Below, in pieces: positions 41,561 through 50,613 of a stretch of 64,000 nucleotides of DNA. This DNA is from Flavobacteriales bacterium. Lineage in GTDB: Bacteria; Bacteroidota; Bacteroidia; Flavobacteriales_F; PHOS-HE28. Both the position numbers and the translations under genes were made by a program. The stretch is from positions 3,207,001 through 3,271,000 of the forward strand of contig JADJWA010000001.1 in NCBI GenBank assembly GCA_016716605.1, written 5' to 3'. The notes beneath the pieces were generated by a model that was given only the letters and a program-made list of their open reading frames with translations, had not been told where the DNA came from and searched no databases. Numbering within the stretch: position 1 is the stretch's first letter; every line of letters begins with the position of its first letter.

Positions 41561-42436
41561 TCAGCTCCCTTTGGCGCCGCGCACGAGCAATTCGATCGCA
41601 TCCCACATGCCGGGCTCGATCTGCTCCAGCAGGTTGAACTGCCCTGCGCCCTTCAGCCATTCGCCGCCGTCGATGGCAACCACCTCGCCATTCACATATG
41701 CGCTGTACGGTGATAGCAAGTAGGTGACCAGGTCCGCCAGCTCGTGGTGCTCGCCCAAGCGGCCCAAGGGCACCTTCTTGCGCATATCGAATTGCTCAAC
41801 CAGCTCGCCCGGCAACAGGCGGCTCCAGGCGCCCTTCGTGGGGAATGGTCCCGGCGCAACGGCATTGGTCCGGATGCCGTGGCGCCCCCACTCTGCCGCG
41901 AGCGACCGCGTGAGCGCAAGCACTCCGGCCTTCGCGCAGGCGCTGGGCACCACATAGCCTGAGCCTGTCCAGGCGTAGGTGGTGACCACGTTCAGCATGC
42001 TCTTGTCCTTCTCTCCTTTCGCGATCCAATGCTTGCCGAAGCTCAGCGAGCAGTTCACCGAGCCCATGAGGACGATGTCGATGATGGTGCGGAAGGCCTT
42101 CGGGCTGAGCCTTTCCGTAGGGCTGATGAAATTCCCGGCCGCATTGTTCACCAGCGCATCGACCCGCCCCCAGCGTGCCAGCACCGCATCACGCATGGCG
42201 TCCACTTGATCGGCCTCGCGCACATCGCAGGCCACGGCCATCACTTCGCCCAAGGGGGCCATCTCCGTGGTGGCCTTATCGAGCGAAGCCTGCTTGCGGC
42301 TGGTGATGGCCACGCGCGCGCCCAGGCGCAAGCATTGCTCGGCCATGCTCCGGCCCAGGCCGGTGCCGCCGCCGGTGATCACCACCACCAAGCCCTTAAG
42401 CGCGCCCTCGCGCAGCATCGGTGCCTTCTGTTCCAT
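41561..42436 (-). CDS. SDR oxidoreductase, 2,4-dienoyl-CoA reductase-like
   Basis: 291 residues. 'VVVITGGGTGLGRSMAEQCL' is the NADP-binding loop; 'LVNNAAGNFISPTERLSPKAF' is the SDR NNAG region, with the NF residues typical of mitochondrial/peroxisomal 2,4-dienoyl-CoA reductases. The catalytic stretch reads 'VVPSACAKAGVLALTRSLAAEWGRHGIRTN', lacking a YxxxK tyrosine at the usual place, as in the DECR subgroup. It would remove double bonds of polyunsaturated acyl-CoAs. TATCTTGG lies 18 nt upstream of the start. Confidence 0.85.
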   Translation of the reverse strand: MEQKAPMLREGALKGLVVVITGGGTGLGRSMAEQCLRLGARVAITSRKQASLDKATTEMAPLGEVMAVACDVREADQVDAMRDAVLARWGRVDALVNNAAGNFISPTERLSPKAFRTIIDIVLMGSVNCSLSFGKHWIAKGEKDKSMLNVVTTYAWTGSGYVVPSACAKAGVLALTRSLAAEWGRHGIRTNAVAPGPFPTKGAWSRLLPGELVEQFDMRKKVPLGRLGEHHELADLVTYLLSPYSAYVNGEVVAIDGGEWLKGAGQFNLLEQIEPGMWDAIELLVRGAKGS

Positions 42437-42518
42437 CGCTCTGCTGGTTTGCGGCCAAGATACCGTGCCGGCCTTGGCTGGCCTCCGACCGGGCTAGCGC
42501 CGTATCGCGCCCGTATCG

Positions 42519-42526
42519 GAGCTTTG
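42519..42526 (+). promoter_or_regulatory. Promoter -7 box GAGCTTTG
   Basis: nAnnTTTG element 5 nt before the GTG at 42532, supporting that GTG as the start of the 2H phosphoesterase gene. Confidence 0.45.
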
Positions 42527-42531
42527 GCCGC

Positions 42532-43079
42532 GTGCAGCGGTACCGCTACCTGATCGCCATCCTGCCGAGCTCGGCGCTCTCCGCCGAAGTGAACCGGAGA
42601 CGTTCTGCGCTGCTTCCCGCGATCGGTCCGTTCGGCGGATCCCGCACCGCGCCGCACATCACCCTCTGCCTCCTGATCTGCCCGATGGCAATGAACCCGC
42701 CATCGTGGAGGCCGCGGCCGATGGCGCTGCGAGCTGCCCGTCGTTCAACCTGCATTATTCGGGCATAACGCATTTCCCAGAGCGGCGCACGATCTACATC
42801 GACCCTGTTCAGAAGAACGATATCGGCAAGGTGCGCAGCGCGATCATCGTAAGGTTGATGGCGGACCCCGACTTGCGCGATGCGGTGCGGGTAACTACGC
42901 ACCCGCACCTCACCGTTGCGGCTGGTTTGAAGCCCATGCAATTCAATACGGCTTGGGCGCTGCTCGCGCCGCACGAACATGCAAGCGAAGAGCGCGTGAG
43001 CGAAATCGTCCTATTGAAGCGGCTCCTGCGCGAAGGCGAGCGCTATGCGATGGTGAGGTCGTTCGCGCTCCGCGGATGA
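42532..43079 (+). pseudogene. 2H phosphoesterase (2'-5' RNA ligase-like), frameshifted
   Basis: Two frames join into one ~182-residue 2H-superfamily protein. Frame A starts at GTG 42532 ('YRYLIAILPSSALSAEVN...GPFGGSRTAPHITLCL'), with the first HxT. Frame B continues to 43079 ('PDLPDGNEPAIVEAAADG', 'HYSGITHFPERRTIYIDPV', 'VTTHPHLTVAAGL') with the second HxT. The frame changes at 42667-42675 (GCCTCCTGA); adding one C there restores L-P-D-L-P-D-G. Such enzymes hydrolyse 2',3'-cyclic or related phosphates of RNA or nucleotides. Both active-site motifs are intact, so a sequencing indel is as likely as a true pseudogene. Confidence 0.78.
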
Positions 43080-43234
43080 ACGGGATGGAATTGAGCGGCG
43101 GCGGACGGAAGGGATACCGGCTACGAGCCAGCAGGGCCAGAACCAAGCTCAAGGCCGCGCAGGCATGAATGGGCACCGGCCTATGGCCGCGCCGAACGAA
43201 TCGTGCTGGCCCGAAAGCCCTCAATCACCTATTG

Positions 43235-44443
43235 CTAAACCGCCGCGGCCTTCGTCATGGCGTTCCTCACAGCCACTTCCACCTTGCCCAGGAATGCATC
43301 CAGCTCAAGTTCCGTCCACGTTACACGGATATTGAAGCTGATGAGGCGACTGAGCACGGCATCGCTCTTCGGGAAGGCCATGGCCTTGAGGTCCTGCGGG
43401 AGGCCGAGCTCGTGCGCGACGAGCCTGTAGGGCATGCGCAGGTCCTTGATGTGGCCCCACTGCTTGATGTAGTGGTACATATTGTCGTACCAGTAGCCGC
43501 CGCCCACGCCGGCTTCGACCATGGCCTTGTGCGCCGCGCGTGCCGTGGCTTCATCGGGGAAGAGCAAGTGGAAGAAGGTGGCACTGTCGCCGGCATCGTC
43601 GCATTGCTTGCGGAACGCCAGGCCAGGGATCTTCGAGAGGCGCGCGTGGATGATGGCCTTATGCTTGCGCTGCTGGCTGATGATATAGGGCAGCTTGCGC
43701 GCCTGCGCCAGTCCGATGGCCGCGTTGATCTCGCCGATGCGGTAGTTGGTGCCCATGATCGGGTGGGGCTCCATGCCGCGGTTGTCGCCCTCGTGGCTGT
43801 GACCGTGGTCGCTGAGGTATTCGGCGGTCTTGATCAGCTGCTCATCGTTGGTGATGACGACGCCGCCTTCGCCGCAGGTGTTGATCTTGAAGAAGTCGAA
43901 GCTGAAACTGCCCATCTTGCCGAAGAGGCCGAGGTGCTTGCCTTTGTAAGTGGCCCCGAGCGCTTGGGCCGTGTCCTCGATCAGCATCAGGTTCTTCTCT
44001 TCGCATACGGCCATGATGCCATCGAGATCCGCCGAGGCGCCGCACATGTGGACGAGCAGGACAGCCTTGGTCTTCGGTGTGATCGCTGCGCGGATGCCTT
44101 CGGCGCTCATACACAGTGTCTCATCGATCTCCGCGAAAACGGGAATGGCCCCGGCGAATAGCACAGCCTCGATGGTGGCCACGAAGGTGAAGGGCGGCAC
44201 GATGACGTGATCACCATAGCCCACGCCGCAGGCCGCGAGCATTGAACTTACAGCGGTGCTGCCGCTGCTCACGGCCAACGCGTATTTAGCCCCGGTGAAC
44301 TTCGCGATCTCCGCCTCGAAGTCCTTGGCCTTCCACTGGCCCTTGCGCGCTGCATCGTGGTTGTAGCGGAAGAGCACGCCCGTGTTCAGGACGTCCATCA
44401 CTTCCTTCTTCTCCTCTTCGCCAAAAAGCTCTGTGCCGGGCAT
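43235..44443 (-). CDS. DegT/DnrJ/EryC1/StrS aminotransferase
   Basis: 402 residues. PLP-dependent sugar aminotransferase fold: 'ALAVSSGSTAVSSMLAACGVGYGDHVIVPPFTFVAT' near residue 55, 'LMLIEDTAQALGATYKGKHLGLFGKMGSFSFDFFKINTCGEGG' (the PLP Lys lies in FFKINTCGEGG), and 'NYRIGEINAAIGLAQ'. These enzymes put an amino group on nucleotide-linked keto sugars for glycans or antibiotics. No sugar dehydratase is adjacent, so the substrate is open. A perfect TACTTTTG box lies upstream. Confidence 0.9.
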   Translation of the reverse strand: MPGTELFGEEEKKEVMDVLNTGVLFRYNHDAARKGQWKAKDFEAEIAKFTGAKYALAVSSGSTAVSSMLAACGVGYGDHVIVPPFTFVATIEAVLFAGAIPVFAEIDETLCMSAEGIRAAITPKTKAVLLVHMCGASADLDGIMAVCEEKNLMLIEDTAQALGATYKGKHLGLFGKMGSFSFDFFKINTCGEGGVVITNDEQLIKTAEYLSDHGHSHEGDNRGMEPHPIMGTNYRIGEINAAIGLAQARKLPYIISQQRKHKAIIHARLSKIPGLAFRKQCDDAGDSATFFHLLFPDEATARAAHKAMVEAGVGGGYWYDNMYHYIKQWGHIKDLRMPYRLVAHELGLPQDLKAMAFPKSDAVLSRLISFNIRVTWTELELDAFLGKVEVAVRNAMTKAAAV

Positions 44444-44463
44444 GGGTTGCGGATTGATGGCTC

Positions 44464-44471
44464 CAAAAGTA
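44464..44471 (-). promoter_or_regulatory. Promoter -7 box TACTTTTG
   Basis: Perfect TAnnTTTG match on the reverse strand, 20 nt before the ATG at 44443 of the aminotransferase gene. Confidence 0.5.
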
Positions 44472-44526
44472 GCTGGGGCATCAAGCCATTGCCTGATGCC
44501 TCTTCACATGACCGCTCGGCTTCTGA

Positions 44527-46146
44527 TCACTCCTTCACGGTGATCCGCACCAGCACGTCCTCTTTCCCCTTCTTGTAAGCTTCCATGAGGATCTCCCCGG
44601 TGCCAACCCGTGTGAGGCGTTCCATGCTGAGCTGATAGAGCTTCACGCCCTTCACTTCGTCGGGATTCAGCACAGCATGCCGCTCCATGCGGCCGGTCGA
44701 TTCATCGATGGCATCCGCGACCACGAGCACATCGCCCTTCATGCTGGGCGGCTCATCGCTGCGGATGTCGAGGTCCCTGCTCTTGCTGAAGTGCAGGAAG
44801 TGGTGCGCGCCAGCCCCATTCATGTACTTGAAGCTGGCGCCGATGGGTGCACGTGAACTGGCGCGCTTGGGAATTCGGTTCATCCACTGCAGCTTGTTGC
44901 TCGGGTCGATTCCGGCCACGAGGAGGTCATCGGCATGCCACACCGTGTAGCAGCGGGTGCCATTCTGGGTGGTCACGCATTCCACCGTGGTGTAACGCTT
45001 CTCACCCACCACGAGGAGGTCGCCGTCCTGGCCGATGAAGACACGGTTCAGGTCCATGCCCCAGAGCCCGAGGTCCTCGCCTTTGTCCTCTTTCTTCTCG
45101 TTGCGCTTCACGTCCTTGGCGCGGATGTACATGTTGATGAGCTCCTTCGGGATCTCGTGGAAGCCCACGCTGGCGAGCTCATCGCTGGTATCGAAGGCGC
45201 CCACGAAAACACCGTCGGCACCCGTCTGCTCCCAATTCTTCTTGTAGAAGCCCGCCGCGCGCAGGTCGCCCTTCGCATCCTCGAAGAAGGCGATTGACAT
45301 GAGCTTCTGCCCAGCGAGCGCAAGCGGCGATTGCTCCCATGCCGTGCCCTTCCCGGTGCAGCGCAGGAATTCATACTGGTAATCCTCGTCCTTGCGTTCC
45401 TTCACCTTCTCCGCGTTGCCCTTGTACACGCTGGCGATGATGCAGATATCGCCTTTGGCATCGATGGTGTAATCCTTCATCGTCATGACATCGGTACCGT
45501 AGGGCAGCTTCACGTCCGCGCTCCAGCTGATGGCCAGGTCAGGGTTGAGCACGGCCACGGAAAGCTCCTTCACCTTGCGAAGCTCTTCATCCTTGCGCTC
45601 CTTCTTGTCCTTGAGGCGCTCGTACTGCACCACCAAGGTCTCCTCATCGGCACTGAGGATGAAGTCGAATTTGTCGGTGACGGCGAAGCGGTACCAGCCC
45701 GTAGCGGTCATCGTTCCGCTCACCTTGCCATTCACCGAGAGTACCTTCTTGCCCTTGCCCATGAATTGGCCCGCCTTCTTGTCGATCTCACGGGCGAAGA
45801 GCTGTTCAGTCTCGGCTTCCCTGTTCCAAAGCGAATAGAAGAAATACATGCGCCCGCCGAATTCGGCCACATGCTCGAAGACCATGTCCTTGTCGAAGTC
45901 CTCGTACTGCTTCATCCCGGTCTGCGAGAGCCCGTCTCCGCTGAGCTTCTGCACGAACCATCGACGGCCGTCAACCTTGATGCAGATGATGCCGTCCTCC
46001 ACTTCATAGTAGCGCTTCACGCCATCGATGACCGGATAGGGCTTGCCCAATTCCACGGTGTAGTTCCCCGAGAGGGTGTAATCCTGGGCGGTGGCAGCCG
46101 GGATCAGGGCAGCAGACAGGAGGACTGAAAGCAGGAACGCGCGCAT
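44527..46146 (-). CDS. Large exported protein, probable beta-propeller
   Basis: 539 residues with a signal peptide ending 'PAATAQ'. The mature chain is almost all beta ('YYEVEDGIICIKVDGRRWFVQKL', 'FGGRMYFFYSLWNREAET', 'FIGQDGDLLVVGEKRY'), with a short Lys/Glu-rich helical insert near residue 180. The repeated hydrophobic strand-turn pattern fits a propeller or WD-like exported protein. I recall similar proteins in Bacteroidota without assigned function. There is no obvious T9SS tail. TATGTTCG lies 18 nt upstream of the start. Confidence 0.65.
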   Translation of the reverse strand: MRAFLLSVLLSAALIPAATAQDYTLSGNYTVELGKPYPVIDGVKRYYEVEDGIICIKVDGRRWFVQKLSGDGLSQTGMKQYEDFDKDMVFEHVAEFGGRMYFFYSLWNREAETEQLFAREIDKKAGQFMGKGKKVLSVNGKVSGTMTATGWYRFAVTDKFDFILSADEETLVVQYERLKDKKERKDEELRKVKELSVAVLNPDLAISWSADVKLPYGTDVMTMKDYTIDAKGDICIIASVYKGNAEKVKERKDEDYQYEFLRCTGKGTAWEQSPLALAGQKLMSIAFFEDAKGDLRAAGFYKKNWEQTGADGVFVGAFDTSDELASVGFHEIPKELINMYIRAKDVKRNEKKEDKGEDLGLWGMDLNRVFIGQDGDLLVVGEKRYTTVECVTTQNGTRCYTVWHADDLLVAGIDPSNKLQWMNRIPKRASSRAPIGASFKYMNGAGAHHFLHFSKSRDLDIRSDEPPSMKGDVLVVADAIDESTGRMERHAVLNPDEVKGVKLYQLSMERLTRVGTGEILMEAYKKGKEDVLVRITVKE

Positions 46147-46212
46147 GGCTGATTTTTGGGGCCGCGAACATAGGGGTGCGGGCCCTCCGAAGGGAAAGGC
46201 GGCGCCGAACGC

Positions 46213-47025
46213 TCACCTGACTCTTCCGCCGGCGATCTTCTTGGTCACCAAAGGTGGCCGCTTCTCGCGCAGGAAGACATAGGATTCCGGACTGCTCTCG
46301 TCCGCCGCGAACCGGTAGCCGTTCTCAGCAAAGCCCTTGATCCGCTCCGGGTCCAGGATCCGGTGCTGTATGATGAAACGCGCAAGGGCGCCGCGTTGCT
46401 GCTTCACATAGGTCTGCAATGGCTTGTAGGCGCTGCCGACCTTGTCCTTGAACACGGGTGCGATCACCCGCGCGTTGAGCTTGGCCGCATCCACCGCATG
46501 GAAGTACTCGGCGCTCGCGCAGTTGATCACCACGTTGCTCCGCATGGCTTCCAGATCCGCATTCAGCGCTTCGGTGATCCGTTCGCCCCAATACGCATAG
46601 AGGTCCTTCGCCGGGCCCACGCCGAATGGGGTGCCCATCATCAGGCGGTAATCCTGCATGAGGTCCAGCGGGCGCAGCACGCCGTACAGGCCGCTGAGGA
46701 TGCGCAGGTGCCGTTGGGCGAAGCGCAGGTCATCGGCGGATAACGCGCGCGCTTCGAGCCCGCGGTACACTTCGCCATTGAAGGCGAACACCGCAGGCCT
46801 GGCGTTCTCGGCGGTGAACGGCACCGACCACCGCGCGTACCGCTCGCGATTGAGCTCGCCGAGCTTGGGGCTCAGGCCCATGAGCGCAGAGAGCTTCTTC
46901 GCGCTGAGGGCCCTCAGCTTCTCCACCAAGGGGATGGCTGATTGCAAGAGGACCGGCTGGCTTGGAGCCGTGACCTTCGGCACTTCTTGCGCGAGGTCCT
47001 TGGCGGGGGAAAGCAGGATGATCAT
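46213..47025 (-). CDS. yaaA: Peroxide stress protein YaaA
   Basis: 270 residues, all of the DUF328/YaaA family: 'MIILLSPAKDLAQE', 'ALMGLSPKLGELNRERY', 'AVFAFNGEVYRGLEARAL', 'LRILSGLYGVLRPLDLMQDYRLMMGT', 'VINCASAEYFHAVD', 'GALARFIIQHRI', 'FAENGYRFAADESSPESYVFLR'. E. coli YaaA lowers intracellular free iron during hydrogen peroxide stress and binds DNA. The length matches the family. Confidence 0.95.
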   Translation of the reverse strand: MIILLSPAKDLAQEVPKVTAPSQPVLLQSAIPLVEKLRALSAKKLSALMGLSPKLGELNRERYARWSVPFTAENARPAVFAFNGEVYRGLEARALSADDLRFAQRHLRILSGLYGVLRPLDLMQDYRLMMGTPFGVGPAKDLYAYWGERITEALNADLEAMRSNVVINCASAEYFHAVDAAKLNARVIAPVFKDKVGSAYKPLQTYVKQQRGALARFIIQHRILDPERIKGFAENGYRFAADESSPESYVFLREKRPPLVTKKIAGGRVR

Positions 47026-47053
47026 GCGCGCGAATTTGGGCGATGGCCCACGG

Positions 47054-48397
47054 TTATGCGGCCGCAGGAACCAAGCCCTCCTCCCCTACCTGCTTCACCC
47101 CGTGCTCCTTCCATTGGACGATCTCCGGCTCCGTGACCACGGTCATGATCATGAGCAGCACAATGGTGTACGGGTTCAAAGACCCAATGAGCCAGCTCTC
47201 GTACATGAGGCTGAAGAACACCGAGAACATGATGGCCTGGCTCATCGGCACCAGCTTGCTGGCCTTGTAGAAGAGCAGGAACAGGCTGCGCAGGAAGATC
47301 AGCAGGCCCACGATGCCCATGTTCAGCCACATGCTCAGGTAGGTATTGTGCACGCCCCCCTGATGGCCTTGGCTCTCGAGGTACAGCCGGTACCGGCGCA
47401 TGATCGTCTCATCGTTGGCGAACCCGCCGCCGAAGACGAAGTACTTCTGGATGTGGCCCCAAGCGAAGTCCCAAGCGAAATAGCGGCCACTGCCTTCTTC
47501 CAGGGTCTCGAGCCTGAAATACTCCTGCAAGCCGAGTGCGATGATGATCGCCTCCAGGTTGCTGCTCACCACTTCAACCGCCAGGATCATGGCCACCAGG
47601 CCCACGAAGCCGAGCAGCGCTGAATAGGCGAAGAATCGGTGGAAGATGATGAAGATGGCCGCTGAGGCGAGCGAGGCCCGTGAGCCGCTCATCACCAAGA
47701 AGTAGAGGATGAAGCCGAATATGACCACCCGCTCGCGCCAATGGAAGAGCTTCGGATTAACCGCATTCACGACAGCTGCGAGCATGAGCAGCAGGTAGCA
47801 ATAGATCGCCATGCCGTTGGGGTTCCCGAACATGCCCCGGAAACGGCCCATGACATGCGAGTACTTGGGGCTCATGGCCTGCAGGACGAAACCGAACAGG
47901 AGGATGAGCACCATGAAGAAGATCAGGTTCCGGAAGAAATCCCAGCCCTGCCTCCGATAGCAATAGAGCACGAAGTTGGGAACCACCAGGTACATGAGGG
48001 CGTAGCTCAAGGTCTTCTGCACCGACATGAACAGATTGGTGCTGAACACCAACGGGAAGATGCTGTACATGAAGAACGGCAGGAAGACCGTGAAAACGCC
48101 GGATAGCGGTGCGAATCGGCGTGTTTCCACCAGCAGGATCAGCGCCACCGCAACGATGTACAGGTTCTTGCCCGTCTTGAAGACATTGAGCATGTAGAAC
48201 ATGTCCTTCTGCATGTCGGAGATCACCAGCACGATCAGCATCCCGAACAGCACTTCCGGCCACAGATCACGCGATTTGAAGAAGAACACCGAGAGCGGCA
48301 GCAAGGCATAGATGGCCTGCTGCAGATAGAAGCCGGTGGCCAGCCAGACCAGCATGACCAGGACCAATTGCCAGTGCCCGCGGACGAAGGCTAGCAT
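47054..48397 (-). CDS. O-antigen ligase/polymerase-like membrane protein
   Basis: 447 residues with about 12 membrane helices. It carries a large periplasmic loop containing 'SGRYFAWDFAWGHIQKYFVFGGGFANDE' and 'GHQGGVHNTYLSMWLNMGIVGLLIF' (His/Asn motif ~360), the arrangement of the Wzy_C/O-antigen ligase superfamily. 'YFLVMSGSRASLASAA' also fits: the SGSRA stretch is typical. It would join or polymerise lipid-linked glycans in the periplasm. The start ATG 48397 lies 13 nt after the CotH gene, so both are in one operon. It is last in a three-gene operon. Confidence 0.85.
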   Translation of the reverse strand: MLAFVRGHWQLVLVMLVWLATGFYLQQAIYALLPLSVFFFKSRDLWPEVLFGMLIVLVISDMQKDMFYMLNVFKTGKNLYIVAVALILLVETRRFAPLSGVFTVFLPFFMYSIFPLVFSTNLFMSVQKTLSYALMYLVVPNFVLYCYRRQGWDFFRNLIFFMVLILLFGFVLQAMSPKYSHVMGRFRGMFGNPNGMAIYCYLLLMLAAVVNAVNPKLFHWRERVVIFGFILYFLVMSGSRASLASAAIFIIFHRFFAYSALLGFVGLVAMILAVEVVSSNLEAIIIALGLQEYFRLETLEEGSGRYFAWDFAWGHIQKYFVFGGGFANDETIMRRYRLYLESQGHQGGVHNTYLSMWLNMGIVGLLIFLRSLFLLFYKASKLVPMSQAIMFSVFFSLMYESWLIGSLNPYTIVLLMIMTVVTEPEIVQWKEHGVKQVGEEGLVPAAA

Positions 48398-48410
48398 GCG
48401 TGGGGCTCGT

Positions 48411-50060
48411 TCATGGTTCCTGGAATCGGACCAATTGCTGCCGGGCTTTCGCAGGGCGCTCGCGTGCGAAGGTGCGCATGACCTCGGCTTCAAGCTCCCA
48501 AGCCGCAGCATTGGCGGGCTTCCGCCAGCGCGCCGTATGCCGGTGCATCTCGGGCCGCATGGCATCGCATAAGCTGTCGAGCACGGCCAGGCAGCGATCC
48601 GAGGACAGCGGGCCATCGATCAGTTCGAGGCCTACCGCCACGAAGCGCTTCCGCAGGCCTTCATGGCGCATCATCGCCAGGAACAGACGCGAGAGCGGCA
48701 CCTGCGCGCTGCGCACGGTGGCGAACATGTCGTTGCCCGCCGGCGCGTTCGCACCGAAACCGAGGTCGCTATCGCCCATGATCATCCGCCAGCGTCCATC
48801 AAGCGGGGCTCCTTCAGGCTTGCCGGCATACCGCCAGTACTTCACGTTCTGACGCGGCCAATCCATGTTGCCCAGGATCATCTGTGAGGCCATGTACGCC
48901 AGGAATCCATCGAGGTCGAGGTGCGATTCGAGCGTGTCCAACCAGGACGGGTCGCGCGCATCCCAGCGCTCCGTGCCCGCCATCAACCGGAGGAAGCGCT
49001 TCGCATCGGCGCTATCGCCGCGATAGAGCGTGTTCTTGTCCTCGATGATCGTGATCCGCTTCGCCTTGGCGCCGTACCGCCGGGCCAGCTCTTGCTCATC
49101 GATCCGCTGCCGGATGTGGTAAACGCCCTGGTAAGCGCCATTGATGTATGCCACGCACGTGAGCGGCTTGCTCGATCCGAATGGGAGGGCCGCGCAGAGC
49201 CGATGCTGAAAGGCATCGCGGAGCACGGCCTTCACTTGGTCATTGCCCGCAGCGCGGAGCACGAGCGCACACGAGCCAGCGCCGTCGCCATCGGGGAACA
49301 CCGGCACGGCCAAGGGCTCCTCGAGCAGGAGGCGGAAGGCATGCTGCGGGAACCCGCGCGTCATCTGCCCGTTGATCCGAACGCGCGCATCGGCTTGCAG
49401 CATCTCGCGGCCCTCTGCATCGATCAGCTGGAAGCGCGCCGGCCGCTCCCACTCCGCGCCGCGCCCGTGGTAATTGCCCGGGTACTTCCACCACTTGGGA
49501 TCGATGGCATAGGACCGCGTGAGCGCCGTTGGCATCCGAAGGATCCCGTTGCCGGGCACCGCCAGGCCCCGGTCGACGCCGAGCAGCCCATCCGGTTCCA
49601 TGCTGATCGATATCACCGGTAGCCCGTGCCGCTCGAAAAGGAAGGTGCGCATGGCGTAGGGGCCGCCCGCGCGATCGCCTTCGCCCTGCGCCGCACGCAC
49701 CACCAACGCTTCCGGGAGGCCCGGCTTCGGATGGCGCCATTGAATGGCCGTTGGCGTGGCGAGCGCGCGGGCGATGGCGCGATGATCCGCACGCGCTTCC
49801 ACGACAGCCTCCGCTCCGAACGGTGTTGCGCTCATCGGATCATTTGACGTGGTGATCCAGAGCCGGTCTCCCAGCTTCGCACTCACCCGGATCTCATCCG
49901 AGGCGCTGATGTAAGCCGTTCCAGGAGCGAATGCCGGGGCATCACCTTCTACAGCCAGCGGTGCCAGCGGCTTGCGCGGCACAGCGGCTCCGAGCCCGGC
50001 GCACACCGCAGCGGCCACCAAGAGCACCACGAAAGGCCTATTGTGCCCGTGAACGAGCAT
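48411..50060 (-). CDS. CotH kinase-family protein
   Basis: 549 residues with an N-terminal hydrophobic segment (signal or anchor). The CotH core begins after ~200 residues of beta-rich domain: 'VRINGQMTRGFPQHAFRLLLEE', 'CVAYINGAYQGVYHIRQRIDEQEL', 'DLDGFLAYMASQMILGNMDWPRQNVKYWR', 'RWRMIMGDSDLGFG'. The G-x-Y-x-G-x-Y loop and the NxD/D-x-D residues match spore coat CotH, an atypical protein kinase. In non-spore formers these occur in surface-assembly loci. It is encoded between a small membrane protein (gap 3 nt) and the polymerase. Confidence 0.85.
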   Translation of the reverse strand: MLVHGHNRPFVVLLVAAAVCAGLGAAVPRKPLAPLAVEGDAPAFAPGTAYISASDEIRVSAKLGDRLWITTSNDPMSATPFGAEAVVEARADHRAIARALATPTAIQWRHPKPGLPEALVVRAAQGEGDRAGGPYAMRTFLFERHGLPVISISMEPDGLLGVDRGLAVPGNGILRMPTALTRSYAIDPKWWKYPGNYHGRGAEWERPARFQLIDAEGREMLQADARVRINGQMTRGFPQHAFRLLLEEPLAVPVFPDGDGAGSCALVLRAAGNDQVKAVLRDAFQHRLCAALPFGSSKPLTCVAYINGAYQGVYHIRQRIDEQELARRYGAKAKRITIIEDKNTLYRGDSADAKRFLRLMAGTERWDARDPSWLDTLESHLDLDGFLAYMASQMILGNMDWPRQNVKYWRYAGKPEGAPLDGRWRMIMGDSDLGFGANAPAGNDMFATVRSAQVPLSRLFLAMMRHEGLRKRFVAVGLELIDGPLSSDRCLAVLDSLCDAMRPEMHRHTARWRKPANAAAWELEAEVMRTFARERPAKARQQLVRFQEP

Positions 50061-50063
50061 CGA

Positions 50064-50462
50064 TCAACGCTGCTCTGGCGCGAAAGCCCATCGCGCCAAC
50101 AGGCAGAAAGGGATGCCCACAGCGATCGCCACCAGCGGCGCATGGCCGCAACCCAGGCCAAGCACCAGCGCAGCGAAGCGCAGGGCGCGCTCCTTGCCGT
50201 TTCCGGCCTGGCCACCCATGAGCATGGCAAAGGCCAGAAGCAGCACGGCCAAAGGCAACTGCGCACCTGCGAAGCCGGCCGCCAGGGAGGCCGATGCGGC
50301 CCAAAGCGCGAGCTCCTTCATGCCTTCGGCGCCCAAGCGGCCGCCGATGCGCGCGAGCAGGGCGCCCAGCGCCGCTGCGCAGCAGGCCCTGAACAGCAGC
50401 AGCAGGATATCCTGCGGCGCGAAATGCCCCATGTTGTCCATGACGAAGCCGAGCCAGTCCAT
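50064..50462 (-). CDS. Small multi-helix membrane protein
   Basis: 132 residues with about four membrane helices and a polar N-terminus ('MDWLGFVMDNMGHFAPQD'). No family is recognised; the Ala/Leu-rich helices with 'LARIGGRLGAEGMKELALW' give no clear motif. It starts the CotH-polymerase operon, so it may help assemble or export the same glycan. Confidence 0.65.
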   Translation of the reverse strand: MDWLGFVMDNMGHFAPQDILLLLFRACCAAALGALLARIGGRLGAEGMKELALWAASASLAAGFAGAQLPLAVLLLAFAMLMGGQAGNGKERALRFAALVLGLGCGHAPLVAIAVGIPFCLLARWAFAPEQR

Positions 50463-50478
50463 GCGCGTGGTTTGCCGC

Positions 50479-50486
50479 CAAAACTA
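50479..50486 (-). promoter_or_regulatory. Promoter -7 box TAGTTTTG for the CotH operon
   Basis: Perfect TAnnTTTG match, 16 nt before the ATG at 50462. Confidence 0.5.
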
Positions 50487-50613
50487 GAGGCGGGGCGGCC
50501 ATCGGCCGAATCGTGCGCAGATCCCCCCAAGTCCTGATCCGGCATATTTGCGGCCCGCTGCCGTGGATCACCGCCGCTGCGGCCCGCTGCGCGCCGATCC
50601 CAGGCCTTCACCC

